Source: Rhodocyclaceae bacterium (lineage in GTDB: Bacteria; Pseudomonadota; Gammaproteobacteria; Burkholderiales; Rhodocyclaceae). Taken from it: 64,000 bases of DNA. Of the stretch, positions 38,393 to 47,957 are shown piece after piece. Position 1 is the first letter of the stretch; every line of letters begins with the position of its first letter. The DNA lies in contig JAJVIJ010000014.1 of assembly GCA_022072095.1 (NCBI GenBank), positions 1 to 64,000 on the forward strand. The letters run 5' to 3'. Position numbers and translations under genes: made by a program. The notes under the pieces are model-generated. The model saw only the letters and a list, made by a program, of their open reading frames with translations. It was not told the origin of the DNA and made no database searches.

Positions 38393-39298
38393 ATGGCGAA
38401 CAAGATCACGCTCAAGCAGATCCAGACCTTCCTGGCCATCGCCGAAACAGGCGGGTTCCGGCGTGCGGGCGAGCGCTTGTTTCGGTCCCAGTCCTCCATC
38501 AGCGCGCAGTTGCAGCAGCTGGAATCGGCCCTGGGTGTGCGTCTGTTCGATCGCACCACGCGGCAATTGCGCCTGACCACTTATGGTCGCGATCTGATGG
38601 CGCGATCGCGCAAGGCGCTCGACGAAATCGATTTCGCGATCAACGAGATTCGCGACGAAGTCCAGCTGCGCAAGGGGCGGGTTTCGATTGCCTCATCACC
38701 CAGCATCGCCGGCAGCCGGCTGCCCTCGGTGATCGCCGAGTTCGAGCAGCGCTATCCTGACGTCGTCGTGCGCATACGCGAGGCCTATTCGGGTGACATG
38801 CTCGATCTGCTGCATCGACGTGAAATCGACTTCGCCATCGGTCCGTCGACGTTGCAGGTCGGAGATCTGGTCTTTGACCCGATCTTCAGCGAGGACTACA
38901 AGGTCATCATCCCCGATGCGTACGGGCTGCGCGAACGGCCGTCGGTCGACTGCGCGGAAATTGCCGAATACGGGCTGATCGGCGTGCCGACCGCGGCCGA
39001 AATGCGCCGCGCGCTGGCCGAGCTGTTCGCGGCACAGGGTGTCACGCTGCGATTCAAGTACGAGGTGCTGCACAACTCGACCGTCCTGCAAATGGCCGAG
39101 GCCGGGCTGGGTATCGCGATCCTGCCGGACATCAACATCGATGCGAGCCGGCTGACACGCTGTCATGTCGCCAGTCTGTCGCGCCCTTCGCTACGGCGCA
39201 CGGTCTGCCTGATCTCGCACAAGCATCAGGCCATGACCCCGGTCGCCGAGCGCTTCGCTGACATGGTGCGCGAACAGCTGCCGCCGGTAGGACGCTGA
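38393..39298 (+). CDS. LysR-family transcriptional regulator
   Basis: The 301-residue regulator has the N-terminal winged HTH (KQIQTFLAIAETGGFRRAGERL-type helix pair, then SSISAQLQQLESALGVRLFDR) and a C-terminal periplasmic-binding-like effector domain (AEAGLGIAILPDI). Divergence from the lyase/CoA-transferase/TRAP/monooxygenase operon is the classical arrangement for a LysR activator of that operon, with an acid or CoA ester as likely coinducer. An in-frame ATG at 38375 could also start it. Confidence 0.92.
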   Translation: MANKITLKQIQTFLAIAETGGFRRAGERLFRSQSSISAQLQQLESALGVRLFDRTTRQLRLTTYGRDLMARSRKALDEIDFAINEIRDEVQLRKGRVSIASSPSIAGSRLPSVIAEFEQRYPDVVVRIREAYSGDMLDLLHRREIDFAIGPSTLQVGDLVFDPIFSEDYKVIIPDAYGLRERPSVDCAEIAEYGLIGVPTAAEMRRALAELFAAQGVTLRFKYEVLHNSTVLQMAEAGLGIAILPDINIDASRLTRCHVASLSRPSLRRTVCLISHKHQAMTPVAERFADMVREQLPPVGR

Positions 39299-39344
39299 GA
39301 CCGCAATCGGGCGCCTGCAATGTCAGCCGGCGCTCTCCAACAGC

Positions 39345-40079
39345 CTAGCCCGGCCCCCCGCCCCAGCTCACGCGCTCGCGCATCAGGCGCGCGACGGCTT
39401 CCGTCACGCCGGGGGTGTCGGCGACGACGATCCACTGCACGCCCGAGCCGCTGGGCTCGGACCAGGCACTGTAGCCGGCGAAGCGCGCCTGCGAGGGCCC
39501 CGCCTGCGGTTGCGCATACGGCGGCGGCACCAGGATCACCGTCGCGCGCCCGGCCTCGGTGTCGAGCACGAAATGCCAGCCGGTGCCCCCGCCCGGAAGC
39601 GGGCACCGATGGATATACAGGATCTCGCCCAGCCTGCCCTGCACGCGTGCGCCCAGCCCGGCAAGGATGGACTGGAATTGACGCGGATCGGCGCCCGCCT
39701 CGCCGTGAGGGGCGGCAAGTGCGCGGCGTGCGCCGGGCTCGTCGTGCGTGGCGACATGCTCGATGCCCACGCTGGCGTATTCCAACGCGGGCGGTGGCGA
39801 CCAGTCCGGCCAGATCGCGAGCGCCGCGATCAGCACCGAGGCGGCGAGTGCCCAGGCTCGCAACGAGCGCGCGCGCAGCTTGCGGGCACCGAGCAGCGCA
39901 CGCTCGGCCAGACCGTCCGGAACCGGCACCAGCACGGCCGCGGCCAGCCGCTCCTCGAAAACACCGAGCCGCTGCGTGAATGCGCGGCAGGCGGGACAGG
40001 CGTTCTCGTGCGCGCACGAGGCATCGGTGCGCCGCCGTGGATCGGCGAGTTTCTCGCGTCGATACTGCAAGCAGTTCAT
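39345..40079 (-). CDS. Anti-sigma factor with zinc-binding motif (DUF3379-like)
   Basis: This 244-residue protein has an N-terminal H-x3-C-x2-C segment (CAHENACPACRAF), the ZAS anti-sigma signature, a membrane helix around residues 76-91 and a periplasmic C-terminal domain with LYIHRCPLPGGGTGWHFVLD. It overlaps the sigma-factor gene by four bases. It would hold that sigma factor at the membrane until an unknown envelope signal releases it. The DUF3379 assignment is from memory of the family pattern. Confidence 0.8.
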   Translation of the reverse strand: MNCLQYRREKLADPRRRTDASCAHENACPACRAFTQRLGVFEERLAAAVLVPVPDGLAERALLGARKLRARSLRAWALAASVLIAALAIWPDWSPPPALEYASVGIEHVATHDEPGARRALAAPHGEAGADPRQFQSILAGLGARVQGRLGEILYIHRCPLPGGGTGWHFVLDTEAGRATVILVPPPYAQPQAGPSQARFAGYSAWSEPSGSGVQWIVVADTPGVTEAVARLMRERVSWGGGPG

Positions 40080-40606
40080 GCCCTCTTACCTCCGCGTTCC
40101 GTGATGTCCGCGAGCACACCGCGCAACGATTGCCGTGCGCGCGTGAGCCGGGTCATCACCGCGCCTTCGGTGGTCTCCAGCAGCGCCGCGATCTCGGCGC
40201 AGGAATAGCCGCCCAGTACCTGCAACACCAGCGGCTCGCGCAGGCTCTCCGGCAATTGCTCCAGCAACTGGGCGAGCTCATGCAGGCTCTGCGGGCCGTC
40301 GCGATCCGCGATCTCCAGTTCGTCGAGCTCGACGTCGGCCAGCTCCACCTGCCGGCGCTCGTACAGGCGCGCATGTTCGTTTCTCAGGATCGTCATCAGC
40401 CAGGCCTTCAGCGAGCCGTCATTCTTCAGGCTGCCCCAGGCGCGCCAGGCGCGCGCGAACACCTCCTGCACCAGGTCTTCGGCCACGAAGCGGTCACGGC
40501 ACAGCCAGTAGGCGTAGCGGTACAGCTCCGCGCTGTACGCGCGCACCGTCTGCTCGAAGCGGCGTTGGCCGTGCCCGCGGCCCAGAGCGAACAAATCCAG
40601 CAGCAT
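40076..40606 (-). CDS. ECF-type RNA polymerase sigma factor
   Basis: The 176 residues comprise sigma region 2 (YRYAYWLCRDRFVAEDLVQEVFARAWRAW, residues about 28-57) and region 4 (LQVLGGYSCAEIAALLETTEGAVMTRLTRAR, about 128-160), without region 3, as in ECF sigma factors. The paired membrane anti-sigma gene follows with a four-base overlap. The start at 40606 was chosen from family length. The regulon is not evident from the window. Confidence 0.92.
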   Translation of the reverse strand: MLLDLFALGRGHGQRRFEQTVRAYSAELYRYAYWLCRDRFVAEDLVQEVFARAWRAWGSLKNDGSLKAWLMTILRNEHARLYERRQVELADVELDELEIADRDGPQSLHELAQLLEQLPESLREPLVLQVLGGYSCAEIAALLETTEGAVMTRLTRARQSLRGVLADITERGGKRA

Positions 40607-40815
40607 GGTCGAAGCCCTCGTCAGGCCTTGGTCGGTCTCAATGGATGAATACCGGGCGGCGCGCACAAAGCTTACATGCCACGTACGGCAGGCCGGTCCT
40701 CGCTCCCCTCCCCTGATCGCCCGGTTCCCGCCAGGTGCCCGTGTGGCGACGGCATCCCGGTCGGGGTTTGTCGGGGTTTACAATCCGCGCCGCCCGCTAT
40801 CCTGCCTACGGACCC

Positions 40816-43800
40816 TTGACCACGCTGCTCGATCCGCCGCCGACGTCCCTGCTCGACGACTGCCAGACGCGCGATGTGCCCGGACTCCGGCATGCGCTCG
40901 CGCGCCTGCCCGCCGCCGAGCGTGTGCCCGAACGGCTGCCCGAGGCGCTCGCCGAGCGCTTCCGCGCCTCGCGCGCGGCCACCGCGCAGCGGCGCGCCAG
41001 CCGACCGCGGCCGAGCTTCCCCGAGGACTTGCCCATCGTCGCCGAGTGCGCCGCACTGGTCGAGGCGATCGCCGAGCACCCGGTCACCATCGTCTGCGGC
41101 GAGACCGGATCGGGCAAGACCACGCAGTTGCCGAAAATCTGCCTCGAAGCCGGCCGCGGCGTGCGCGGACTGATCGGCCACACGCAGCCGCGGCGCATCG
41201 CCGCGCGCGCCACCGCCGAGCGCATCGCCTTCGAGCTCGCCAGCCCGCTCGGCGACCTGGTCGGCTACAAGATCCGGTTCACCGATCGCACCCGGCCCGG
41301 CGCCTACATCAAGGTCATGACCGACGGCATGCTGCTCGCCGAAATCCAGGGCGACCCGGAGCTGTCGGCCTACGACACGCTGATCATCGACGAGGCGCAC
41401 GAGCGCTCTGTCAACATCGATTTCCTGCTCGGCTATCTTTGCCGTCTGCTCCGGCGCCGGCCCGATCTGCGCCTGATCGTCACCTCGGCGACGCTGGACG
41501 CCGGGCATTACGCGCGCTTCTTCGGCGAACGCGCGGGCTGTGCACCGGTACCGGTGTTCGAAGTATCCGGCCGACTCCATCCGATCGAGATCCGCTGGCG
41601 GCCGCCCGACACCGACACCGAGCTTGCCGACGCCATCGTCGACGCCGTGCACGAGCTCACGCTCGCCGGGCCCGGCGACGTGCTCGTCTTCCTGCCCGGC
41701 GAACGCGAAATCCGCGAAACCGAGCGTGCACTGAGGCAGGCCCATGCGGCCGCCAGCGGACCGCGCCCCGAGATCCTGCCGCTGTACGCCCGCCAGTCGG
41801 CGCGCGAGCAGGCACACGTGTTCAACCCCGGCCGGACACCGCGCGTGGTGCTGGCCACGAATGTCGCCGAGACCTCGCTCACGGTCCCCGGCATCCGCTA
41901 CGTGATCGACACCGGGCTCGCGCGCATCAAGCGCTACTCGCCGCGCAACAAGGTCGAGCAACTGCATGTCGAGCCGATCGCTCAGTCCGCGGCCAGACAG
42001 CGCGCCGGCCGCTGCGGCCGGGTGGCGGCCGGAATCTGCATCCGCCTCTACGCCGAGGACGATTTCCTGAACCGGCCGATGCAGACCGACCCGGAAATCC
42101 TGCGCTGCTCGCTGGCCGGCGTCATCCTGCGCATGAAGGCGCTGGGGCTGGGCCGCATCGAGGATTTCGCGCTGCTCGACCCGCCGTCGCCGCGTCAGGT
42201 CCAGGACGGCCATCGCCTGCTGGCCGAGCTGGGCGCGATCGACGACAGCCATGCGCTGACGCCGCTGGGCCGCGAGCTGGCGCGGCTGCCGCTGGACCCC
42301 AAGATCGGCCGCATGCTGCTCGCTGCCAGGGCCGAAGGCTGCCTGAGCGAGATGCTCGCCATCGTCAGCGCACTCGCGGCCGGCGATGCGCGCGAACGCG
42401 CCGACGAGAGCCGTCGCGCGGACGGCGAATGGGCAGCCTTGCAGGACGAGCGCTCCGAGTTTCTCGCCTACTGCAAGCTGTGGAATGCCTTCGATCAGGT
42501 CTGGCGCGAACGCTCGTCGCGCCAGCAACGCGACTGGTGCCGGCAGCTGGGGCTCAGCCATCGCCGCATGCGCGAATGGCGCGATCTGCACGCGCAGCTC
42601 GGCGCCCAGGTGGCCGAGTTCGGCTGGCGCCCGAACGTGGCGCCGGCCGACTACGGCGCCGTCCACCGCGCGCTGCTCGCCGGCCTGCTCGGCCACATCG
42701 GGGTGAAGAGCGAGGACGGCGGCCATTATCTGGGCGCGAACGGCATCAGGTTCCTGCCGCACCCCGGTTCGGCACTGGCGCGCAAGGCCGGACGCTGGAT
42801 CATGGCGGCCGAACTGGTGGAGACCTCGCGCCTGTACGCGCGCACGCTCGCGCGCATCGAGCCGGACTGGATCGAGCAGGTCGGCGCCCACCTCGTGCGC
42901 CGGACCGTCGAAGCGCCCCATTGGGAAAAGCGCTCCGGCCAGGCGATAGGGCTCGAACGCGGCGTGCTCTACGGCCTCACCCTGTATGCGCGTCGGCCGG
43001 TCGCCTATGCGCGCATCGATCGCGCGCTCGCGCGCACGCTGCTGCTGCGCGAAGCGCTGGTGGCCGGCGAGGTCACGGCCGAGGTGCTGAAACAGCTACC
43101 CTTTCTGCGCCACAATCTCGCGCTCGTCGCCGAAATCCGCGAGCTGGAAGAGCGCCGCCGCCGTCCCGACCTGCTCGTCGATGAAGAGCAGATCTTCGAT
43201 TTTTACGATCGCCACATCCCGGAATCGGTGTTCGACGTGCGCAGCCTGATCCACTGGTGCCGCAGCGCGGCGCCCGATGGGCCGGGGCTGGAGCTGACGC
43301 GCGCGCAATTGCTGCGTCACGAGGTGGCCGGCACGATGAGCCGGCGCTTTCCGCCCGCATTCGTCTGGAACGGCCAGTCGCTGCCGCTGAGCTATCGTCA
43401 CGAGCCCGGCGCCAGCGATGACGGTGTCACGCTCGATGTGCCGCTCGCACTGCTGAACCAGATTCCCGAAGCGCGCTGTGCGTGGCTGGTGCCGGGCATG
43501 CTCGAAGACAAGGTGCAGGCGCTGGTGCGCACGCTGTCGCCCTCGCTGCGCCAGCGCCTGCAGGCGCTGCCCGCCTTTGCCGCCGAATTCGTGCGCGAAT
43601 TTGTATCCGACCGCGTGTCCGAGGCCGACGCCACCGGGCCGGACAGCGACCTGCTCACCGCACTGGCCGAAGCGGTCCGGCAGCGCACGCAGCAGCCGCT
43701 CACGCGCGAGAGCTTCCGCGAGGAGCGCCTGCCGGATCATCTGCGCATGAATTTCCGCGTGCTCGCGCCGGACGGCCGCGTGCTCGGCCAGGGCCGCGCG

Positions 43801-44772
43801 CTGTCGGCGCTGCGCGCGCGCCTGGGCAAGACCGCGAGCGCGTCGTTTTCGGCCCGGGCGGCGGCGGCACCGGCCGCGCCGCGCACCGCACCGACGACCG
43901 CCACCGATGAGAAGCGCTTCGACCAGGACACGCGCCATACCGGCTGGACCTTCGGCCCGCTGCCCGAGACACTGGCGCTGAACATCGACGGCGTCGTCAC
44001 CACCGGTTTTCCGGCGATCGAGGACGTCGGCGACGGCGTGCGCATCGTGCTCTGCGAGTCAGCGGAGCGCGCGCGGCGCCTGCAGCGGCTGGGGCTGCTG
44101 CGCCTGTTCCGCATCGCCTTGAAGGAGGCCGTGCGCCAGCTCGAAAAATCGCTGACCTCGGACCGCGAGTTCGCGCTCGCGACCGCGCTGCCGGGCGGCG
44201 TCGACCGCCTGAGCGCGGATGTCGTCGCCTGCGCGCTCGCACGCACCTGCCTGGGCGAACCCTGGCCGGACGACGCCGAGCGCTTCGCGGCGCGCGTCGC
44301 CGAGGCGCGCGGCCGCATCGTGCTCGTCGGCCAGGAGCTGATCCGCCTCGTTCGCGGCCTGCTCGCGGAGCACGCCCAGTTGCGCCGCCGGCTGGTCGAA
44401 CTGAAGGCGTTCGGCGAGGCTGTCCGCGACATCGACCAGCAACTGCGCGGCCTGTTCGCGGAAGGCTTCCTGGTCGAACACGGTTACGAACATGTGCAGC
44501 ACTATGCGCGCTATCTGCGCGCCATGGCCGAGCGCCTGGACAAGCTCGCGCGCGACCCGGCACGCGACGCCCGGCTCATGGCGCAATGGCAGGCGCTCGC
44601 GCGGCCCTGGGAGCGCGCCTGTGCAGAGCTTACCGTTGCCGATGCATCGCTCGTGCGTTTCCGCTGGATGCTGGAGGAGCTGCGCGTGCACCTGTTTGCC
44701 CAGGCGCTGCGCACACCCTATCCGGTATCGGCCAAACGCCTGAGCGAATTCTGGGAGAAGCGACCACGATGA
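40816..44772 (+). CDS. hrpA: ATP-dependent RNA helicase HrpA
   Basis: HrpA is a DEAH-box helicase that resolves stalled or collided ribosomes and acts on mRNA. About 1318 residues are coded, the usual size. Motifs in order: Walker A GETGSGKTT (about 95-103), TQPRRIAA, DEAH in IIDEAHERS, SAT, TNVAETSLT and QRAGRCGR, followed by the OB-like and long C-terminal DUF3418 region. The start is uncertain: TTG at 40816 begins family-like sequence and lies downstream of a TACAAT box (40779-40784), while an ATG at 40735 extends the frame by 27 unlikely residues. Confidence 0.93.
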   Translation: MTTLLDPPPTSLLDDCQTRDVPGLRHALARLPAAERVPERLPEALAERFRASRAATAQRRASRPRPSFPEDLPIVAECAALVEAIAEHPVTIVCGETGSGKTTQLPKICLEAGRGVRGLIGHTQPRRIAARATAERIAFELASPLGDLVGYKIRFTDRTRPGAYIKVMTDGMLLAEIQGDPELSAYDTLIIDEAHERSVNIDFLLGYLCRLLRRRPDLRLIVTSATLDAGHYARFFGERAGCAPVPVFEVSGRLHPIEIRWRPPDTDTELADAIVDAVHELTLAGPGDVLVFLPGEREIRETERALRQAHAAASGPRPEILPLYARQSAREQAHVFNPGRTPRVVLATNVAETSLTVPGIRYVIDTGLARIKRYSPRNKVEQLHVEPIAQSAARQRAGRCGRVAAGICIRLYAEDDFLNRPMQTDPEILRCSLAGVILRMKALGLGRIEDFALLDPPSPRQVQDGHRLLAELGAIDDSHALTPLGRELARLPLDPKIGRMLLAARAEGCLSEMLAIVSALAAGDARERADESRRADGEWAALQDERSEFLAYCKLWNAFDQVWRERSSRQQRDWCRQLGLSHRRMREWRDLHAQLGAQVAEFGWRPNVAPADYGAVHRALLAGLLGHIGVKSEDGGHYLGANGIRFLPHPGSALARKAGRWIMAAELVETSRLYARTLARIEPDWIEQVGAHLVRRTVEAPHWEKRSGQAIGLERGVLYGLTLYARRPVAYARIDRALARTLLLREALVAGEVTAEVLKQLPFLRHNLALVAEIRELEERRRRPDLLVDEEQIFDFYDRHIPESVFDVRSLIHWCRSAAPDGPGLELTRAQLLRHEVAGTMSRRFPPAFVWNGQSLPLSYRHEPGASDDGVTLDVPLALLNQIPEARCAWLVPGMLEDKVQALVRTLSPSLRQRLQALPAFAAEFVREFVSDRVSEADATGPDSDLLTALAEAVRQRTQQPLTRESFREERLPDHLRMNFRVLAPDGRVLGQGRALSALRARLGKTASASFSARAAAAPAAPRTAPTTATDEKRFDQDTRHTGWTFGPLPETLALNIDGVVTTGFPAIEDVGDGVRIVLCESAERARRLQRLGLLRLFRIALKEAVRQLEKSLTSDREFALATALPGGVDRLSADVVACALARTCLGEPWPDDAERFAARVAEARGRIVLVGQELIRLVRGLLAEHAQLRRRLVELKAFGEAVRDIDQQLRGLFAEGFLVEHGYEHVQHYARYLRAMAERLDKLARDPARDARLMAQWQALARPWERACAELTVADASLVRFRWMLEELRVHLFAQALRTPYPVSAKRLSEFWEKRPR

Positions 44773-44782
44773 AGGTGAGATC

Positions 44783-45559
44783 ATGAATCGGATATTCCGT
44801 GCCTACGGCCGTGCGCTCGGCAGCCTGCGCCATAGCTGGGTTTGGTGGCATCTGCTCTGGCCGATGCTGATCGCCGTGCTGCTCTGGGGGGCTGCGGCAC
44901 TGTTTCTCTGGCACGACGCCAGCAATCTGATCGGCGCCTGGATCGGCCACTGGTTCGGCCTGCTGGACCGCTGGCTGGGCGCCGACGTGCGCGACACCGC
45001 GGCGCGCGTCGCCGGCGGCCTGCTCGCGGCACTGATGTTTCTGCCGCTGCTGTTCGTCGCGATATCGGTGGCCACCGCCGTGTTCGGCATTCCCGCCGTG
45101 CTCGAACGCCTGGCCGCGGCCGACTACCCCGGCCTGGTGCGCGCACGCGCGGGCTCGCAATGGGTGTCGGCCGGCATCGCGCTTGCCGCCGGCGCGGTCT
45201 ATCTCGTCGCGCTGCTGTGCCTGCTGCCGCTGTGGTTCGTACCGGGGCTGTGGCCGCTGTTGCCGCTGCTGCTCACCGCCGAACTCAACCGGCGCACCTA
45301 CGGCTACGACGTGCTCATCGATCACGCCAGCGCCAGCGAGCGTCGCACGCTGCTGGCCGAGCACCGCAGCCGGCTGTTCGGTGTCGGCCTGATCGGCGCG
45401 CTGCTGGCGCTGATCCCGCCGATCGCGCTGTTCGCGCCCTTGCTCACCGGTCTGGCTTACCTGCACTATTGCCTGTCTGCGCTCGGCGCCCAGCGCGCCG
45501 CACACGAAGGAGGAACGACATGGGATGGGGTCTATACATCATCGGCGACGAAATCCTGA
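44783..45559 (+). CDS. EI24/CysZ-like membrane protein
   Basis: A 258-residue protein with about five or six membrane helices, opening MNRIFRAYGRALGSL and with long hydrophobic stretches near 22-42, 74-96, 127-150, 152-168 and 198-222. It matches the EI24-domain family, to which the sulfate permease CysZ belongs, but the substrate is not evident. It starts ten bases after hrpA and its last 40 bases overlap the start of the next gene. Confidence 0.8.
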   Translation: MNRIFRAYGRALGSLRHSWVWWHLLWPMLIAVLLWGAAALFLWHDASNLIGAWIGHWFGLLDRWLGADVRDTAARVAGGLLAALMFLPLLFVAISVATAVFGIPAVLERLAAADYPGLVRARAGSQWVSAGIALAAGAVYLVALLCLLPLWFVPGLWPLLPLLLTAELNRRTYGYDVLIDHASASERRTLLAEHRSRLFGVGLIGALLALIPPIALFAPLLTGLAYLHYCLSALGAQRAAHEGGTTWDGVYTSSATKS

Positions 45560-46293
45560 GCGGTCGGCGTCGCGACAAACATTTCGAGCGCGTGCAGCAA
45601 CTGTTGGCCGCGCGGGGCGAGGTGCTCGCCTGGTGCCAATATCTGGGCGATGAGCGCGAGCGGCTGATCGCAGCCTTCCGCGCCAGCCTGGGCGGCGACG
45701 ACATCGTTTTCAGTTGCGGCGGCATCGGCGTCACGCCCGACGACCACACCCGGCAGGCGGCCGCCGCCGCGCTCGGCACCGATCTCGTGCTGCACCCCGA
45801 GGCCGAACGCGAGATTCGCGCCCGCTTCGGCGACGAGGTGACTGCGGCCCGGCTCGAACTGGGCACCTTTCCGCGCGGCGCCGACATCATCCCGAACCCG
45901 GTCAATCGCGTGCCCGGCTTCTCGCTCGGCCACCACCACTTCGTTCCCGGCTTCCCGGAAATGGCCTGGCCGATGATCGAATGGCTGCTGGACCAGCGCT
46001 ATGCCGCGCAGCGCTCATCGGGCTACCACGAATCCGCCGTGCGCTTGCCCGGCGTGCGCGAGAGCGACCTGATCCCGCTGATGCAGGCGCTCGAAACCCG
46101 CTATCCCGACATCAAGGTGTTCAGCCTGCCCAGCTTCGGCGGCGAAGGCATGCCGCCCCATGTCGAGCTGGGCGCGAAAGGTCCGCCCGAGCAGGTGCGC
46201 GCCGCCTTCCAGAGCATGCAGGAGGGCCTGCGCGCGGCGGGTCATGCCTTCGAATTGCTGCCCGAGCGCCCGCTGGGCAAGGCCGGCGGCTGA
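45520..46293 (+). CDS. Molybdopterin-binding (MoCF/CinA-like) domain protein
   Basis: This 257-residue protein begins GLYIIGDEILSGRRRDKHF and has FSCGGIGVTPDDHTRQA near residue 66, the molybdopterin-binding fold shared by MoaB, MogA and the N-terminus of CinA. It lacks the C-terminal nicotinamide-nucleotide amidohydrolase domain of full CinA. GAAGGAGGAACGAC before the ATG is a strong ribosome site. It is probably cotranscribed with the EI24 gene. Its physiological role is unclear. Confidence 0.85.
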   Translation: MGWGLYIIGDEILSGRRRDKHFERVQQLLAARGEVLAWCQYLGDERERLIAAFRASLGGDDIVFSCGGIGVTPDDHTRQAAAAALGTDLVLHPEAEREIRARFGDEVTAARLELGTFPRGADIIPNPVNRVPGFSLGHHHFVPGFPEMAWPMIEWLLDQRYAAQRSSGYHESAVRLPGVRESDLIPLMQALETRYPDIKVFSLPSFGGEGMPPHVELGAKGPPEQVRAAFQSMQEGLRAAGHAFELLPERPLGKAGG

Positions 46294-46322
46294 CCCTCGA
46301 CACGAGTTCCGAGTTCACGCGC

Positions 46323-47957
46323 ATGCCCACACTCAACTGGATCGGCAAGGAAGCCGTCGTCAAGCATCACAAGGACGTGCCGTTCCGGCTGCTGGAGCCG
46401 GTGCCGGAGCTGTCCCTCCCCTCTCCCGCCGGGAGAGGGGCCGGGGGTGAGGGCGACCACGACAGCAACCTGATCGTGCAGGGTGACAACCTGCACGCGC
46501 TCAAGGCGCTGCTGCCGCGCTATGCCGGCCAAGTGAAGTGCATCTACATCGACCCGCCCTACAACACCGGCAACGAGGGCTGGGTCTACAACGACAACGT
46601 CAACAGCCCGGAGATTCGCCGCTGGCTCGGCGAGGTGGTCGGCCGCGAGGGCGAGACGCTCGACCGCCACGACCGCTGGCTCTGCATGATGTATCCGCGG
46701 CTGGTGCTGCTGAAGCAGTTTCTGCGCGAGGACGGCGCGATCTTCGTCTCGATCGACGACAACGAAGTGGCAACGCTGCGGCTGTTGATGGATGAGATTT
46801 TCGGGGCGCAGAACTTCGTCACGACGGTGCTGTGGCAGAAGGTCTACTCGCCCAAGAACTCCGCGCGACATCTTTCGGAGGATCACGATTACGTCGTCAT
46901 CTATGCCGCCAATGCGGAGACGTGGAAACCCAATCTTTTGCCGCGCACCGAAGAACAGAATGCGGCCTACAAGAATCCTGACAAGGATTCGCGCGGCGTG
47001 TGGAAAACCAGCGATCTTTCAGCGCGCAATTACTACTCAGCAGGAACTTATTCGATCACTTGTCCATCTGGCCGCATCATCGACGGCCCGCCCAAAGGCA
47101 TGTATTGGCGTGTATCCAAAGAGCGCTTCGCCGAACTCGACCGCGACAAGCGCATCTGGTGGGGCAAGGACGGCAATGCCATTCCGCAGATCAAGCGCTT
47201 TCTGCACGAGGTCAAAGACGGTCGCGTTCCGCAGACTCTGTGGTTCTACAACGAAGTCGGCCACACCCAGGAAGCCAAGAAAGAGCTGCTCGAACTGGTC
47301 GATTTCGCCACCTCCGACGACGTCTTCATCACCCCCAAGCCCACGCGCCTGATCCAGCGCATCCTGCAAATCGCCACCGATAAAGACTCGCTGGTACTCG
47401 ACAGCTTCGCCGGCTCCGGCACCACCGGCCACGCAGTGTTGAAGCAGAACGCCGAAGATGGCGGCCACCGCCGCTTCATCCTGGTCGAGATGGACGAAAA
47501 CATTGCCCAGAACGTCACCGCCGAGCGCGTGCGCCGCGTGGCGCAGGGCTACACCAACGCCAAGGGTGAGCCGGTGCCGGGCCTGGGCGGCGGCTTCCAG
47601 TTCTGCCGGCTGTCGGCCGAACCGCTGTTCGACGCCGACGGGCAGATTCGCCGCGACGTGAGCTTTGCGCAGCTCGCCGAGTTCGTCTGGTTTGCCGAGA
47701 CCGGCAGCGGTTTCACCGGCACCGCCGCTTCGCCGCTGCTGGGCGTGCACGACGGCCGGGCGATCTATCTGCTCTACAACGGCATCCTCAAGGACCGCTC
47801 GATCGCCGGCGGCAACGTGCTCACCGGCCCGGTGTACAACCTGCTGCCGCCGTTCGCCGGCCCGAAGGTGATCTACGCCGCCGCCAACCGCGTCGGCAGC
47901 CGCGCGGCGCGCGAGGGCATCACCTTCAAGCAGACGCCGTATGCGCTGGAGGTGTGA
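46323..47957 (+). CDS. mod: Type III restriction-modification DNA methyltransferase (Mod)
   Basis: The 544-residue enzyme is a beta-class N6-adenine methyltransferase: catalytic motif IV DPPY at residues 77-80 precedes the SAM-binding motif I (DSFAGSGTTGHAVL, about 359-372). A variable target-recognition region lies between. The first 60 residues (NWIGKEAVVKHHKDVPFRLL, NLIVQGDNLHALKALLP) are typical of type III Mod. Residues 32-44 are encoded by a REP-like palindrome inserted in frame. The stop overlaps the Zeta-like gene; the restriction subunit follows downstream. Confidence 0.93.
   Translation: MPTLNWIGKEAVVKHHKDVPFRLLEPVPELSLPSPAGRGAGGEGDHDSNLIVQGDNLHALKALLPRYAGQVKCIYIDPPYNTGNEGWVYNDNVNSPEIRRWLGEVVGREGETLDRHDRWLCMMYPRLVLLKQFLREDGAIFVSIDDNEVATLRLLMDEIFGAQNFVTTVLWQKVYSPKNSARHLSEDHDYVVIYAANAETWKPNLLPRTEEQNAAYKNPDKDSRGVWKTSDLSARNYYSAGTYSITCPSGRIIDGPPKGMYWRVSKERFAELDRDKRIWWGKDGNAIPQIKRFLHEVKDGRVPQTLWFYNEVGHTQEAKKELLELVDFATSDDVFITPKPTRLIQRILQIATDKDSLVLDSFAGSGTTGHAVLKQNAEDGGHRRFILVEMDENIAQNVTAERVRRVAQGYTNAKGEPVPGLGGGFQFCRLSAEPLFDADGQIRRDVSFAQLAEFVWFAETGSGFTGTAASPLLGVHDGRAIYLLYNGILKDRSIAGGNVLTGPVYNLLPPFAGPKVIYAAANRVGSRAAREGITFKQTPYALEV
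46418..46456. repeat. REP-like palindromic repeat inside mod
   Basis: Two perfect 10-base arms, CCCCTCTCCC and GGGAGAGGGG, surround a three-base loop at 46418-46440, followed by GCCGGGGGTGAGGG. This is the well-known interspersed CCCTCTCCC...GGGAGAGGG-CCGGGGGTGAGGG repeat, normally intergenic in proteobacteria. Here it is read through in frame and adds a Pro/Gly-rich patch to Mod. Confidence 0.75.

Noticed and set aside
40672-42921. Minus-strand open frame of 749 codons, and a plus-strand one of 859 codons in another frame
   Set aside because: Both overlap hrpA, which has all helicase motifs; they lack any recognisable domain.
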